12,110 nucleotides of DNA, taken from JBCDAP01 sp038747915. Its GTDB lineage: Bacteria > Planctomycetota > Phycisphaerae > Phycisphaerales > UBA1924. Within the stretch, counting starts at the first letter, position 1. Each line of letters starts with the position of its first letter. Positions 4,992-12,110 of this stretch are shown here, in pieces. The position numbers and the translations under genes are program-made. Location: contig JBCDJJ010000095.1 of the NCBI GenBank assembly GCA_038747915.1, forward strand, positions 1-12,110, read 5' to 3'. The notes under the pieces are model-generated. The model ran no database searches and was not told where the DNA came from. It saw nothing but the letters and a program-made list of their open reading frames with translations.

Positions 4992-6916
4992 GAGGACGAC
5001 TCTCCGGAGGGTGACGGACCCGAGGAATGCGCAACACTCTGGTCCTGCTGATTGTCGTGAACCACCGCCACACGGTACGCGGTCGCCTCGGTGACGCGGA
5101 CGCGTGTGCCCTTCTCGAGGTAGCCGTCCTCGTACACCACATCGACGAGTCGGCCGTTGTCGAACTCGGCGGTGCCGCCGGGGTGCAAGTCGGTGATCGC
5201 TGTGCCCACCTCCCCGGGGCGAGCCGCGGCATCGGTCGAGGGCGGGCCCATCGCTTCGAGCATCCCGGGCTCATCCCGCGTGCCCGTGTAGCTCTTCTGC
5301 GACTCGGTCAGCACTAAGTGGCTCGCGATCGGAAGCGTCGTGTAGTACCGCGAGAGCACCCACGCCCCCACGCCCGCTGCAAAGAAGCCGACCAGCACGA
5401 TCGCCACCGCGTGGGTCAGCTCGCCACCACCCGACACGCCACCCACACCCGGGAACAGCTGACCGGTGCCCGCGAAGCTCCCGATGAGCCCGACGATCAG
5501 GCACAGCCCGCCGATCGCTGCCGCGACACCAAAGCCCGGCAAGACGAAGATTTCCACCGCCAGCAGCGCCACACCCGCCAGGATGAACGCGAGCGCCCAC
5601 CACGTGTGCGCACCGGCCATGAGCGACGGCAGAATCAGCCCGGCCAGCGCGATCGTCGCCACCACCGCCCCGCCGCCGGTACCGGGCAAGATCAGCTCGA
5701 TCAGCAGCGCGAGCAAGAACACCGCCACCAGCAACGCGCGGATCCCGAAGCCCCACCCCGTATAGTTCATGAACGCCGCGAACGATTCCGACCAACTCTG
5801 GTCGAGCCGGCGCAGCTCCTTCGCGCCGTGGTGGGTCTTCAGCTCGGTGTCATTGGCGATGATGACATTTGGATCGGCGAAGCCGAACTCTTGCAGCTCG
5901 CGCTCCTTCATGGTGAACAGCGCGCGTCCGTCGCTCGCGTACCGCACGTACCGCCACTCGCTCACATTCTGGTCGGCGAAGTTCGGCCGCTCGGTCGGTA
6001 GGGCCTGCACGAGGAAAGGGTTCTCCACGCTGCCATCGGCCGAGGTGCCGAGGTCGAACGGATCCGTGTCCCCAGTGCTCCCATCCTGGTCACCGAGCTT
6101 CTCCATCGCGCCGGCGTAGTCCTCCCGGAGTTCGGTGGGCGTGGGACGCTCGATTTCCGCCTCCCCGCTCACTCCAGAAGCGAGCACCGGGGAGGTCTCC
6201 TCGGGAGGATCCTCTCCGAACAGCGCCCGGTATTCGTCTTCATCCACGAAGTACCGCTCACCCGTCCGGGTGTTCTCCACGATCCACAGCTCGATACCGA
6301 GCGAAAGAAAGCCCAGCACCGCGTTCTCGTCGTACCCGTTGCGGCGCGCCGAATCGGTGACCTCAGTAATAAGAGGGATCAGGGTCTTTGATCGCTCGGT
6401 CTCGGAGAGATTCTGCAAGCCGAAACTCAGGTTCGACGGGTTCACACCGATCCTGACCGGAGCGGCATCACCCATCGTCGCGTTCGGCGCGAGCACGATC
6501 TCGTCGCACGCGAGCGCGATGATCGCCCCGGCGGAGTATGCATCGGGGTTCACCCACGCGGTGGTGTACACCGGCGCCGACTTGATCGCCTGGCAGATCT
6601 CGAGCGCTGCCCCGACCTCGCCGCCCGGCGTGTCGAGTTCGATCACGATCACATCGGCGCCGCCCTCGATCGCGCGCTTGATCCGCCGCTCGACGCTCTT
6701 GGACGTGATGCCGCTGATCATGCCCTCGATCGTGATGACCGCGACATTGTCTCCGCGCCGTGCCGCCGGCACACCCTGGGCATCCGCTGACCGAACAAGA
6801 TCCGGCACGCCCAAGCACACCAAGGCGGCAAGGCACAGCGCACCCACCATCCGGGCGAGCTTCCGCAAGCCACGGCCGGCGTCCGTTCTTCCCGGGCGTC
6901 GTCTCAATCGCGTCAT
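4988..6916 (-). CDS. long NfeD: secreted-side ClpP/SppA-like serine protease domain, membrane domain and C-terminal OB-fold
   Basis: This protein has 642 residues. An Arg-rich N-terminus and a hydrophobic stretch (about 22-40) form a signal peptide, with Ala-Asp-Ala before Gln47. A ClpP-crotonase-fold protease domain follows (about 55-235), with VIVIELDTPGG (89-99) and the nucleophile Ser128 in AYSAG. Lys177 is a reasonable candidate general base. An acidic, Pro/Ser/Thr-rich insertion (about 235-310) and a further region without clear similarity (310-380) precede the membrane helices (about 391-540). The C-terminal NfeD OB-fold spans about 565-620, followed by a Ser-rich tail. In the archaeal homologue this domain cleaves the C-terminus of a partner stomatin, so the downstream FloA proteins are plausible partners. 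The frame is open to 7009, but that would overlap the divergent crcB. ATG codons at 6928 and 6916 fit better; 6916 was chosen because GGGATGG precedes it. It is first in the nfeD-floA operon. Confidence 0.92.
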   Translation of the reverse strand: MTRLRRRPGRTDAGRGLRKLARMVGALCLAALVCLGVPDLVRSADAQGVPAARRGDNVAVITIEGMISGITSKSVERRIKRAIEGGADVIVIELDTPGGEVGAALEICQAIKSAPVYTTAWVNPDAYSAGAIIALACDEIVLAPNATMGDAAPVRIGVNPSNLSFGLQNLSETERSKTLIPLITEVTDSARRNGYDENAVLGFLSLGIELWIVENTRTGERYFVDEDEYRALFGEDPPEETSPVLASGVSGEAEIERPTPTELREDYAGAMEKLGDQDGSTGDTDPFDLGTSADGSVENPFLVQALPTERPNFADQNVSEWRYVRYASDGRALFTMKERELQEFGFADPNVIIANDTELKTHHGAKELRRLDQSWSESFAAFMNYTGWGFGIRALLVAVFLLALLIELILPGTGGGAVVATIALAGLILPSLMAGAHTWWALAFILAGVALLAVEIFVLPGFGVAAAIGGLCLIVGLIGSFAGTGQLFPGVGGVSGGGELTHAVAIVLVGFFAAGVGAWVLSRYYTTLPIASHLVLTESQKSYTGTRDEPGMLEAMGPPSTDAAARPGEVGTAITDLHPGGTAEFDNGRLVDVVYEDGYLEKGTRVRVTEATAYRVAVVHDNQQDQSVAHSSGPSPSGESSS

Positions 6917-6974
6917 GATCCATCCCATGATATGACTCGCCACCGCAGCGGGCCTTTCGCACCACAACTCTGTT

Positions 6975-6980
6975 CGGAGG
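6975..6980 (+). promoter_or_regulatory. ribosome binding site of crcB
   Basis: CGGAGG lies 6 nt before the GTG at 6987. It decides this non-ATG start and argues against the divergent nfeD beginning at 7009, since that start would lie inside crcB. The 70-bp divergent gap (6917-6986) shows no fluoride-riboswitch-like sequence. A TATCAT hexamer on the minus strand at 6925-6930 could be a -10 element for nfeD, but no -35 fits it. Confidence 0.65.
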
Positions 6981-6986
6981 CTGGAC

Positions 6987-7370
6987 GTGGGACTTTCTTG
7001 GCTCACCATCGCCGCGGTCGCCGCCGGAGGGGCGATCGGAGCGCTGGCCAGGCTCGGCGTGGTATGGCTGGTCCATCGCGATGGGTTAGTGCATCATCAC
7101 TCGACCATCCTTGCCATTAACGCAGCGGGGTGCTTCGCCCTGGGCGTGCTCGCCGGCTGGATCTCGAATCGCCCCTCGACCGTGGTCCAGGCCTTCGTCG
7201 CGACCGGGCTCCTCGGGTCGCTCACGACGTTCTCGACCTTCGCGGTCGATGCCCTCAAGCTGATGCACGCCGGCAAGCCGGTCGAAGCCGTGGCCTACAT
7301 GACCGGCTCGGTGGTGATCGGGCTCGGTGCCGCGGCCGCGGGCTACGCGCTGACAGTGGGCTCGGCCTGA
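6987..7370 (+). CDS. crcB: fluoride ion channel CrcB/FluC
   Basis: This inner-membrane protein of 127 residues is a member of the dual-topology fluoride channel family, which exports fluoride as a dimer and protects enolase and pyrophosphatase. Four hydrophobic segments are visible, the usual number. Family signatures are GGAIGALARLGV near the N-terminus, NAAGCFALGVLAGW in the second helix, and GLLGSLTTFSTFAVDAL, whose TTFSTF carries the phenylalanines and polar track of the pore and sits near the central sodium site. Length is normal for a single-gene homodimeric Fluc, and no second crcB copy is in the window. It is transcribed away from the nfeD operon and ends 12 bp before the end of the convergent gltB. 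No fluoride riboswitch is seen upstream. Confidence 0.95.
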   Translation: MGLSWLTIAAVAAGGAIGALARLGVVWLVHRDGLVHHHSTILAINAAGCFALGVLAGWISNRPSTVVQAFVATGLLGSLTTFSTFAVDALKLMHAGKPVEAVAYMTGSVVIGLGAAAAGYALTVGSA

Positions 7371-7382
7371 GCGTCGTGGCCC

Positions 7383-10300
7383 TCAGACCCGTGCGGTCGA
7401 GCGGGCGGCCGTGCTCTCGGCGGAATCCGCCACGCCGTCGCCAACGGCCTTCGACCGTCCGGCCGGTTGCTCGGCAGCGAGTCTCGGCGTGACCTTGCGG
7501 AACATCATCGCGTGCTGCGGCCAGTGTGCCACGATCTCGGCGGCACGCTCGCTCCCGGTCAGCTCGGCGTGCCGAGTGAGCAGCTTGAGCAGGCCATCGA
7601 TGTCGTCATCGCTCAGCCGCACCAGCTCGACCGACTCGGCGTTGAGGTGCGACTCGAGCACACCATCGTCGAGCACATACGCGGCGCCGCCGGTCATCCC
7701 GGCGCCGAAGTTGCGGCCCACCGAACCGAGGATCACGCACACCCCGCCGGTCATGTACTCACACGCGTGATCGCCCGCGCCCTCCACGACGCACGTGCTG
7801 CCCGAGTTCCGCACGCACAGCCGCTCGCCGGCCCGTCCCGCAGCGAACAGCTCGCCCCCCGTGCCGCCGTACAACACGGTGTTGCCCATGATCGTGTGTT
7901 CGTGCGGCCGGAGGGACGAGCCCGCGGGTGGCCGGACGACGATCCGCCCGCCGTTCATCCCCTTGCCGACGTAGTCGTTCGCCTCGCCGATAAGCGTCAA
8001 CTCGAGACCGTTCGCGGAGAACGCGCCGAACGACTGGCCCGCAGCCCCGTGCATCTCGATCGAGATCGTGCCGTCGGGCAGGCCCGCCTCGCCGTGTGCC
8101 CGTGCGAGTTCGCCCGCGATCCGCGCCGCCACACTCCGCTGACGATTGTCGATCGGTGAGGTGATGCGGAGGGCGCTCCCATCCTGGATCGACTCGTGCG
8201 CATCGCGCCAGAGGTGATCGCCGAGCGGTGTCTCGGGCTCGGGGCGCGTGTTCCGCGCCAGCACGCGCTTGATCGGGCGATCGTCCGACGGCGGCGGGGC
8301 CAGCAGTCCCGCAAGGTCGAGCGTCACCGGCTTGGCAAGACGCACATCGTCGCGCGCCTCGAGCAGGTCAGATCGGCCGATGATCTCGTCCATCGACCGC
8401 ACGCCGAGTTCACCGAGGATCATCCGCACCTGCTGCGCGACGTAGATCATGAAGTTGATCACGTGCTCCGGCCGGCCCGGGAACTTCGCGCGCAGGTCGT
8501 CCCGCTGCGAGGCCACGCCCACCGGGCAGGTGTTCTCGTGGCACTTGCGGGCCATCACGCACCCCGAGGCGATCAGGGCCGCGGTGCCGAAGCCGAACTC
8601 CTCACCGCCGAGCAGCGCCGCGATCACGACGTCTCGGCCCGTGCGCATCCCGCCGTCCACACGGAGCAGCACGCGGCCGCGCAGGTTGTTGATCACGAGC
8701 GTCTGCTGCGTCTCGGCGAGGCCGAGCTCCCACGGCATGCCAGCGTGCTTGATCGAGCCGAGCGGGGAGGCGCCCGTGCCGCCGTCGTGGCCGGAGATCT
8801 GGATCGAGTCCGCGTAGGCCTTGGCCACGCCCGCTGCGATCGTGCCCACGCCGGTGCTGGCGGCGAGCTTGACGCACACCCGGGCGTCTTTGTTCACCCG
8901 CTTGAGGTCGTAGATCAGTTGCTCGAGATCCTCGATCGAGTAAATGTCGTGGTGGGGGGGCGGTGAGATGAGCGACTGGCCCGGCTGAGCGCGGCGCAGC
9001 TCGGCGATCTCGTCGGTCACCTTGAACCCGGGGATCTGCCCGCCCTCGCCGGGCTTGGCGCCCTGGCACATCTTGATCTCGATCTCATCGGCGTGGACGA
9101 GATACTCGGGGGTCACGCCGAAGCGGCCGGTGGCCACCTGCTTGATGCGGCTGTTCGCAAGGTCGCCGCGCTCCGGCTGCCACTTCGAGTGCATCTTCGA
9201 TGCACCGTTGAGCGACCCATCGCCCTCGTACACGCGGAAGCGCGACCGGCTCTCGCCGCCCTCGCCGGAGTTGCTCTTGCCGCCCAGGCGGTTCATCGCG
9301 ATGCCGAGCACCTCGTGCTGCTCGCGGCTGACCGCGCCGTGGCTCATCGCCTGCGTGCAGAACCGGCTCACGATGGTCTCGAGCGGTTCGACCTCCTCAA
9401 GCGGCACCGGCGCCTCGGATGTCTTCCACCGCAGCAGGTCACGCACGTTGCACGCCGGGTGCTCATCCGCCGCCTTGGCGTACTCGGCGAACGCTTCGGC
9501 GCTCTCCGTGCGCACCGCCTTGTGCAGCATCTTGAAGACGCCCGGGTTGAAGGCGTGGTACTCACCATCTTTGCGATACCGGTAGATGCCGAGGTCGCGA
9601 AGCGTCGGGTCTTCGCCGAACCCCTCGGCGTGCGCCCGCAGCGCATCGGTCGCGAGCTCGTCGAGGCCCGCGCCGCCCAGGCGACCGATCGTGCCCGTGA
9701 AATGCTCGTCGAGCAGATCCTGAGAGAGGCCGATCGCCTCGAACATCTGCGAGGCGCGGTAGCTCAATATGTCCGCCACGCCCATCTTCGACATGATCTT
9801 GAGCAGGCCCTTGCACAGCCCGTCTCGGTAGTGCTCGGCGGCGGCTTCGCCGCCCAGGCTCATGGCGGTGCTCATCGCGAGATACGGCGAAACCAGCGTT
9901 GCCCCGAACCCGATCAACGCCGCGATGTGGTGATCCTCGCGCGCCTCGCCGCTCTCGACGATGAGCGAGCACCGCAGCCGCTTGCCCGCTCGGATCAGGT
10001 GCTGATGCACCGACGACAACGCGAGCAGCGACGGGATCGCCGCCTGATGAGCCGCGACCATCCGGTCGCTCAGGATGAGCGCCGTGGCGCCCTCGTCGAT
10101 CGCCCGCTCGGCGTCTTCGCACAGGCGCCCGATGGCACGGTCGAGCCCGGCTGGGCCCTGCGCGACGGAGAACACCGCGTTGATCCGGTGGGTCACCAAG
10201 CCCTCGCCCGCGAGTGTCTCGATCCAGGCGGCCTCGCCCGGCGTGAGCACCGGCTGCGCGATCGAGATGAGCGTGCCATGGTCCGCCTGATCGCGCAGCA

Positions 10301-11960
10301 GCGCCGCCTGGGCGCCGATCGGCGTCCACAGGCTCATCACGCACGACTCGCGGATCGGGTCGAGCGGCGGGTTCGTGACCTGCGCGAACTTCTGCTTGAA
10401 GTACCGGAACACCGACTGAGGCTTGTCGGACAGCACCGCGAGCGGCGTGTCATCACCCATCGAGCCCACGGGGATCGTGCCGAGCTCGGCCATCGGACCG
10501 ATGATCCGCTCGACATCCTCGCGGCTGTACCCGAAGGCCCGCTGACGCCGCGTCAGGTCCTCGCCCGTGAACGCGGGCTCGCTCGCGAGCCGCCCCTGTG
10601 CGCACGGCGCGAGCTGATGACCGACCCAATCGCCGTATGGCTTCGACGAGGCAAGCTCCGTCTTCACCTCCGCATCGCGCAGCACGCGGGCCGATTCGGT
10701 GTCGACCAGCAGCATCTGTCCGGGCCCGAGCTTGCCGCGTTCGATGACCGACGCGGCCGGCAGATCGACGATGCCCGCCTCGCTCCCCGCGACGATCAGG
10801 CCGTCATCGGTCACCGCGTAACGCACCGGCCGGAGCCCGTTTCGGTCGAGGCTCGCGCCGATGTGTACACCGTCGCAGAACACCATCGAGGCGGGGCCAT
10901 CCCACGGCTCGACGAGCAGCGAGTGGTACCGCACCATGTCGCGCACCTCGGGCGAGACATCGTCACCCGCAGCGCCGATCGCTGGCGGCACGAGCATCGA
11001 CATCGCCTCTTGGGGCGATCGCCCGGCCATCACCAGCAGCTCGTACACGCGGTCGAACGTTGCCGAGTCCGACTCGGTCTCATCGACCACCGGCAAGACA
11101 TCGCGCAGCCCATCGCCGAGCACCGGCGATCGCATGTTCCGCTGGCGAGCCTTCACCCAGCTCACGTTGCAGCGCAGCGAGTTGATTTCGCCGTTGTGCG
11201 CGATCATGCGCAGCGGCTGAGCGAGCTTCCACGAAGGAAACGTGTTGGTGGAGAACCGCTGATGGAACACCATCATCGCGCTGGCGAATGCCGGGTCCGC
11301 GAGGTCGCGGTAGAAGCTCGCCAGCTGCGGCGTGACGACCAAGCCCTTGTACACCACCGTGCGCGCGCTGAGCGAGCACACCGTGAAACCATCGAGTCCG
11401 GCCTTCGCTGCGGCGTTCTCGATCCGCCGACGCGCGATGTAGAGCACCCGCTCGAACTCATCGGCCGAGCCGATGCGCTTGCGCGGGCTGACCACGACCT
11501 GGCGGATCGCGGGGCAGGTGGCCTTGGCTTCCTCGCCCAGCGCCGCGGTGTCGATCGGCACATGACGCCACATCAAGACCCGCAGCCCGGCCGCACCCAG
11601 GTGCGTGCGGACGATCCGCTCTGCGATGGCCCGTGCAGCGGCATCGTCGTGCGGGAGGAACAACATCCCGATGCCGATCGGCACGCCCGGTTTCGGTGGG
11701 TTCACGCCCTGGCGCTCCAGTTCCCGCCGGAGCAGCTCGGTCGGCACCTGCGTCATCACTCCGGCCCCGTCGCCGGTCAGCCCATCACCACTCACGGCGC
11801 CGCGGTGGGCGAGATTCGCAGCGGCATCAAGGCCCATCCGGACGAGCTCGTGCGATCGCCGTCCGCGCGCATCAGCAACGAATCCGACCCCGCACGACCC
11901 ATGCTCGAAGCTCGGGTGGTAGAGGCTCGGACCGCCGTTTCCGTCTGGCCGGAGGGTCAT
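7383..11960 (-). CDS. gltB: glutamate synthase large subunit (GltB)
   Basis: GltB makes glutamate from glutamine and 2-oxoglutarate in the GS-GOGAT ammonia assimilation route. The protein has 1525 residues, normal for the family. The class II glutaminase domain begins at catalytic Cys23 (HGSCGVGF), which is exposed after removal of a short propeptide, and contains HQRFSTNTFPSWKLAQPLRM and AHNGEINSL. A central domain links to the FMN-binding synthase domain (about 830-1200, with GGKSNSGEGGE and ISGHDGGTGASPLG). The 3Fe-4S cluster cysteines are Cys1134, Cys1140 and Cys1145 in CVMARKCHENTC. The C-terminal beta-helix (about 1245-1500) has the Gly-rich GMNGGRIVVRPP and GGTGGELFAAG repeats. Cys264 stands in LRCN where Gly is usual (LRGN). 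ATG 11960 was chosen because GGGAG lies about 12 nt upstream and the propeptide is then of normal length. The frame stays open through a GTG at 12104 to the window edge. The electron-donating GltD is not in the window. Confidence 0.97.
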   Translation of the reverse strand: MTLRPDGNGGPSLYHPSFEHGSCGVGFVADARGRRSHELVRMGLDAAANLAHRGAVSGDGLTGDGAGVMTQVPTELLRRELERQGVNPPKPGVPIGIGMLFLPHDDAAARAIAERIVRTHLGAAGLRVLMWRHVPIDTAALGEEAKATCPAIRQVVVSPRKRIGSADEFERVLYIARRRIENAAAKAGLDGFTVCSLSARTVVYKGLVVTPQLASFYRDLADPAFASAMMVFHQRFSTNTFPSWKLAQPLRMIAHNGEINSLRCNVSWVKARQRNMRSPVLGDGLRDVLPVVDETESDSATFDRVYELLVMAGRSPQEAMSMLVPPAIGAAGDDVSPEVRDMVRYHSLLVEPWDGPASMVFCDGVHIGASLDRNGLRPVRYAVTDDGLIVAGSEAGIVDLPAASVIERGKLGPGQMLLVDTESARVLRDAEVKTELASSKPYGDWVGHQLAPCAQGRLASEPAFTGEDLTRRQRAFGYSREDVERIIGPMAELGTIPVGSMGDDTPLAVLSDKPQSVFRYFKQKFAQVTNPPLDPIRESCVMSLWTPIGAQAALLRDQADHGTLISIAQPVLTPGEAAWIETLAGEGLVTHRINAVFSVAQGPAGLDRAIGRLCEDAERAIDEGATALILSDRMVAAHQAAIPSLLALSSVHQHLIRAGKRLRCSLIVESGEAREDHHIAALIGFGATLVSPYLAMSTAMSLGGEAAAEHYRDGLCKGLLKIMSKMGVADILSYRASQMFEAIGLSQDLLDEHFTGTIGRLGGAGLDELATDALRAHAEGFGEDPTLRDLGIYRYRKDGEYHAFNPGVFKMLHKAVRTESAEAFAEYAKAADEHPACNVRDLLRWKTSEAPVPLEEVEPLETIVSRFCTQAMSHGAVSREQHEVLGIAMNRLGGKSNSGEGGESRSRFRVYEGDGSLNGASKMHSKWQPERGDLANSRIKQVATGRFGVTPEYLVHADEIEIKMCQGAKPGEGGQIPGFKVTDEIAELRRAQPGQSLISPPPHHDIYSIEDLEQLIYDLKRVNKDARVCVKLAASTGVGTIAAGVAKAYADSIQISGHDGGTGASPLGSIKHAGMPWELGLAETQQTLVINNLRGRVLLRVDGGMRTGRDVVIAALLGGEEFGFGTAALIASGCVMARKCHENTCPVGVASQRDDLRAKFPGRPEHVINFMIYVAQQVRMILGELGVRSMDEIIGRSDLLEARDDVRLAKPVTLDLAGLLAPPPSDDRPIKRVLARNTRPEPETPLGDHLWRDAHESIQDGSALRITSPIDNRQRSVAARIAGELARAHGEAGLPDGTISIEMHGAAGQSFGAFSANGLELTLIGEANDYVGKGMNGGRIVVRPPAGSSLRPHEHTIMGNTVLYGGTGGELFAAGRAGERLCVRNSGSTCVVEGAGDHACEYMTGGVCVILGSVGRNFGAGMTGGAAYVLDDGVLESHLNAESVELVRLSDDDIDGLLKLLTRHAELTGSERAAEIVAHWPQHAMMFRKVTPRLAAEQPAGRSKAVGDGVADSAESTAARSTARV

Positions 11961-11980
11961 GGACGCTCGACTCCCTTGCT

Positions 11981-11994
11981 GACGCGTCCGCGTC
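11981..11994. repeat. perfect 6-bp inverted repeat in the gltB leader
   Basis: GACGCG and CGCGTC flank a 2-base spacer, 21-34 nt upstream of the chosen gltB start. The size and symmetry could suit a small regulator dimer, but such short GC-only palindromes arise easily in this base composition. Confidence 0.4.
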
Positions 11995-12009
11995 GTTGAA
12001 GAGGTCGGC

Positions 12010-12038
12010 GCCGCTGACGACCCCAACGCGCCAGCGGC
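12010..12038. repeat. 7-bp stem, 15-nt loop inverted repeat upstream of gltB
   Basis: GCCGCTG (12010-12016) pairs exactly with CAGCGGC (12032-12038). No T-run follows on either strand, so it is not a standard terminator. It may be a leader hairpin of gltB or chance. The surrounding 11961-12110 holds no other gene that can be supported. Confidence 0.4.
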
Positions 12039-12110
12039 ACCGAATTCGATGGAGAGATCCTCTTCCCGCACTCGCCCGCGTGGCGGGGCCGAGACGGTCT
12101 TCACAAAGTA

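Noticed and set aside
6917..6986. Fluoride riboswitch upstream of crcB
   Set aside because: The gap is only 70 bp and the conserved GGCGATGG-type core and pairing pattern are not seen.
6929..7009. Extended start of the long nfeD at 7009
   Set aside because: It would overlap the well-supported GTG start and ribosome binding site of crcB and add 31 residues before an already complete signal peptide.
7367..7386. Bidirectional terminator between crcB and gltB
   Set aside because: CTGAG (7367-7371) and CTCAG (7382-7386) form only a 5-bp stem with a 10-base loop and no T-run. The symmetry mostly reflects the two TGA stop codons.
9093..11999. 968-codon open frame on the plus strand opposite gltB
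   Set aside because: It is an antisense shadow of a strongly conserved gene in high-GC DNA. The translation is rich in Arg, His, Ala and Gln and matches no family I recognise.

Overview
The window is a high-GC bacterial chromosomal segment with seven confidently identified protein genes, one of them a short paralogue of its neighbour. No tRNA, rRNA, CRISPR array, transposase or phage gene is visible. The FloA/NfeD gene set, the GC-rich codon use and the style of the FloA sequence resemble Planctomycetota (possibly Phycisphaerae). That placement is an inference from family resemblance, not a proof.

Region 1 (44-2837, minus strand) is a complete three-gene ABC importer of the iron-siderophore/haem/cobalamin class. 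Transcription runs from the substrate-binding protein (1896-2837) to the FecCD-type permease (862-1899) to the ATPase (44-865). The genes are joined by 4-bp ATGA stop/start overlaps, so they are almost certainly one translationally coupled operon. Just upstream (2920-2947) lies a palindromic sequence whose outer arms and spacing fit a Fur-type operator, which favours iron or haem as cargo.

Region 2 (2962-6916, minus strand) is a flotillin/NfeD membrane-domain operon. A long NfeD with a ClpP/SppA-like serine protease domain (4988-6916) overlaps a short NfeD lacking the protease domain (4485-4991) by GTGA. Next come a 133-residue protein that copies only the N-terminal membrane anchor and first part of FloA (4038-4439) and then full-length FloA (2962-3972). 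The partial FloA paralogue is the most unusual object in the window. It aligns without gaps to FloA for about 125 residues, keeps its own strong ribosome binding site, and shares an exact 33-bp repeat with floA.

Region 3 (6987-7370, plus strand) is a lone crcB/fluC fluoride channel gene, divergent from the nfeD operon. It ends 12 bp from the convergent region 4.

Region 4 (7383-11960, minus strand) is gltB, the glutamate synthase large subunit, intact with its catalytic Cys and 3Fe-4S cysteines. The partner gltD is not in the window. The 150 bp upstream of the chosen start hold two inverted repeats and an open frame that runs to the window edge. No gene-free stretch exceeds 300 bases.
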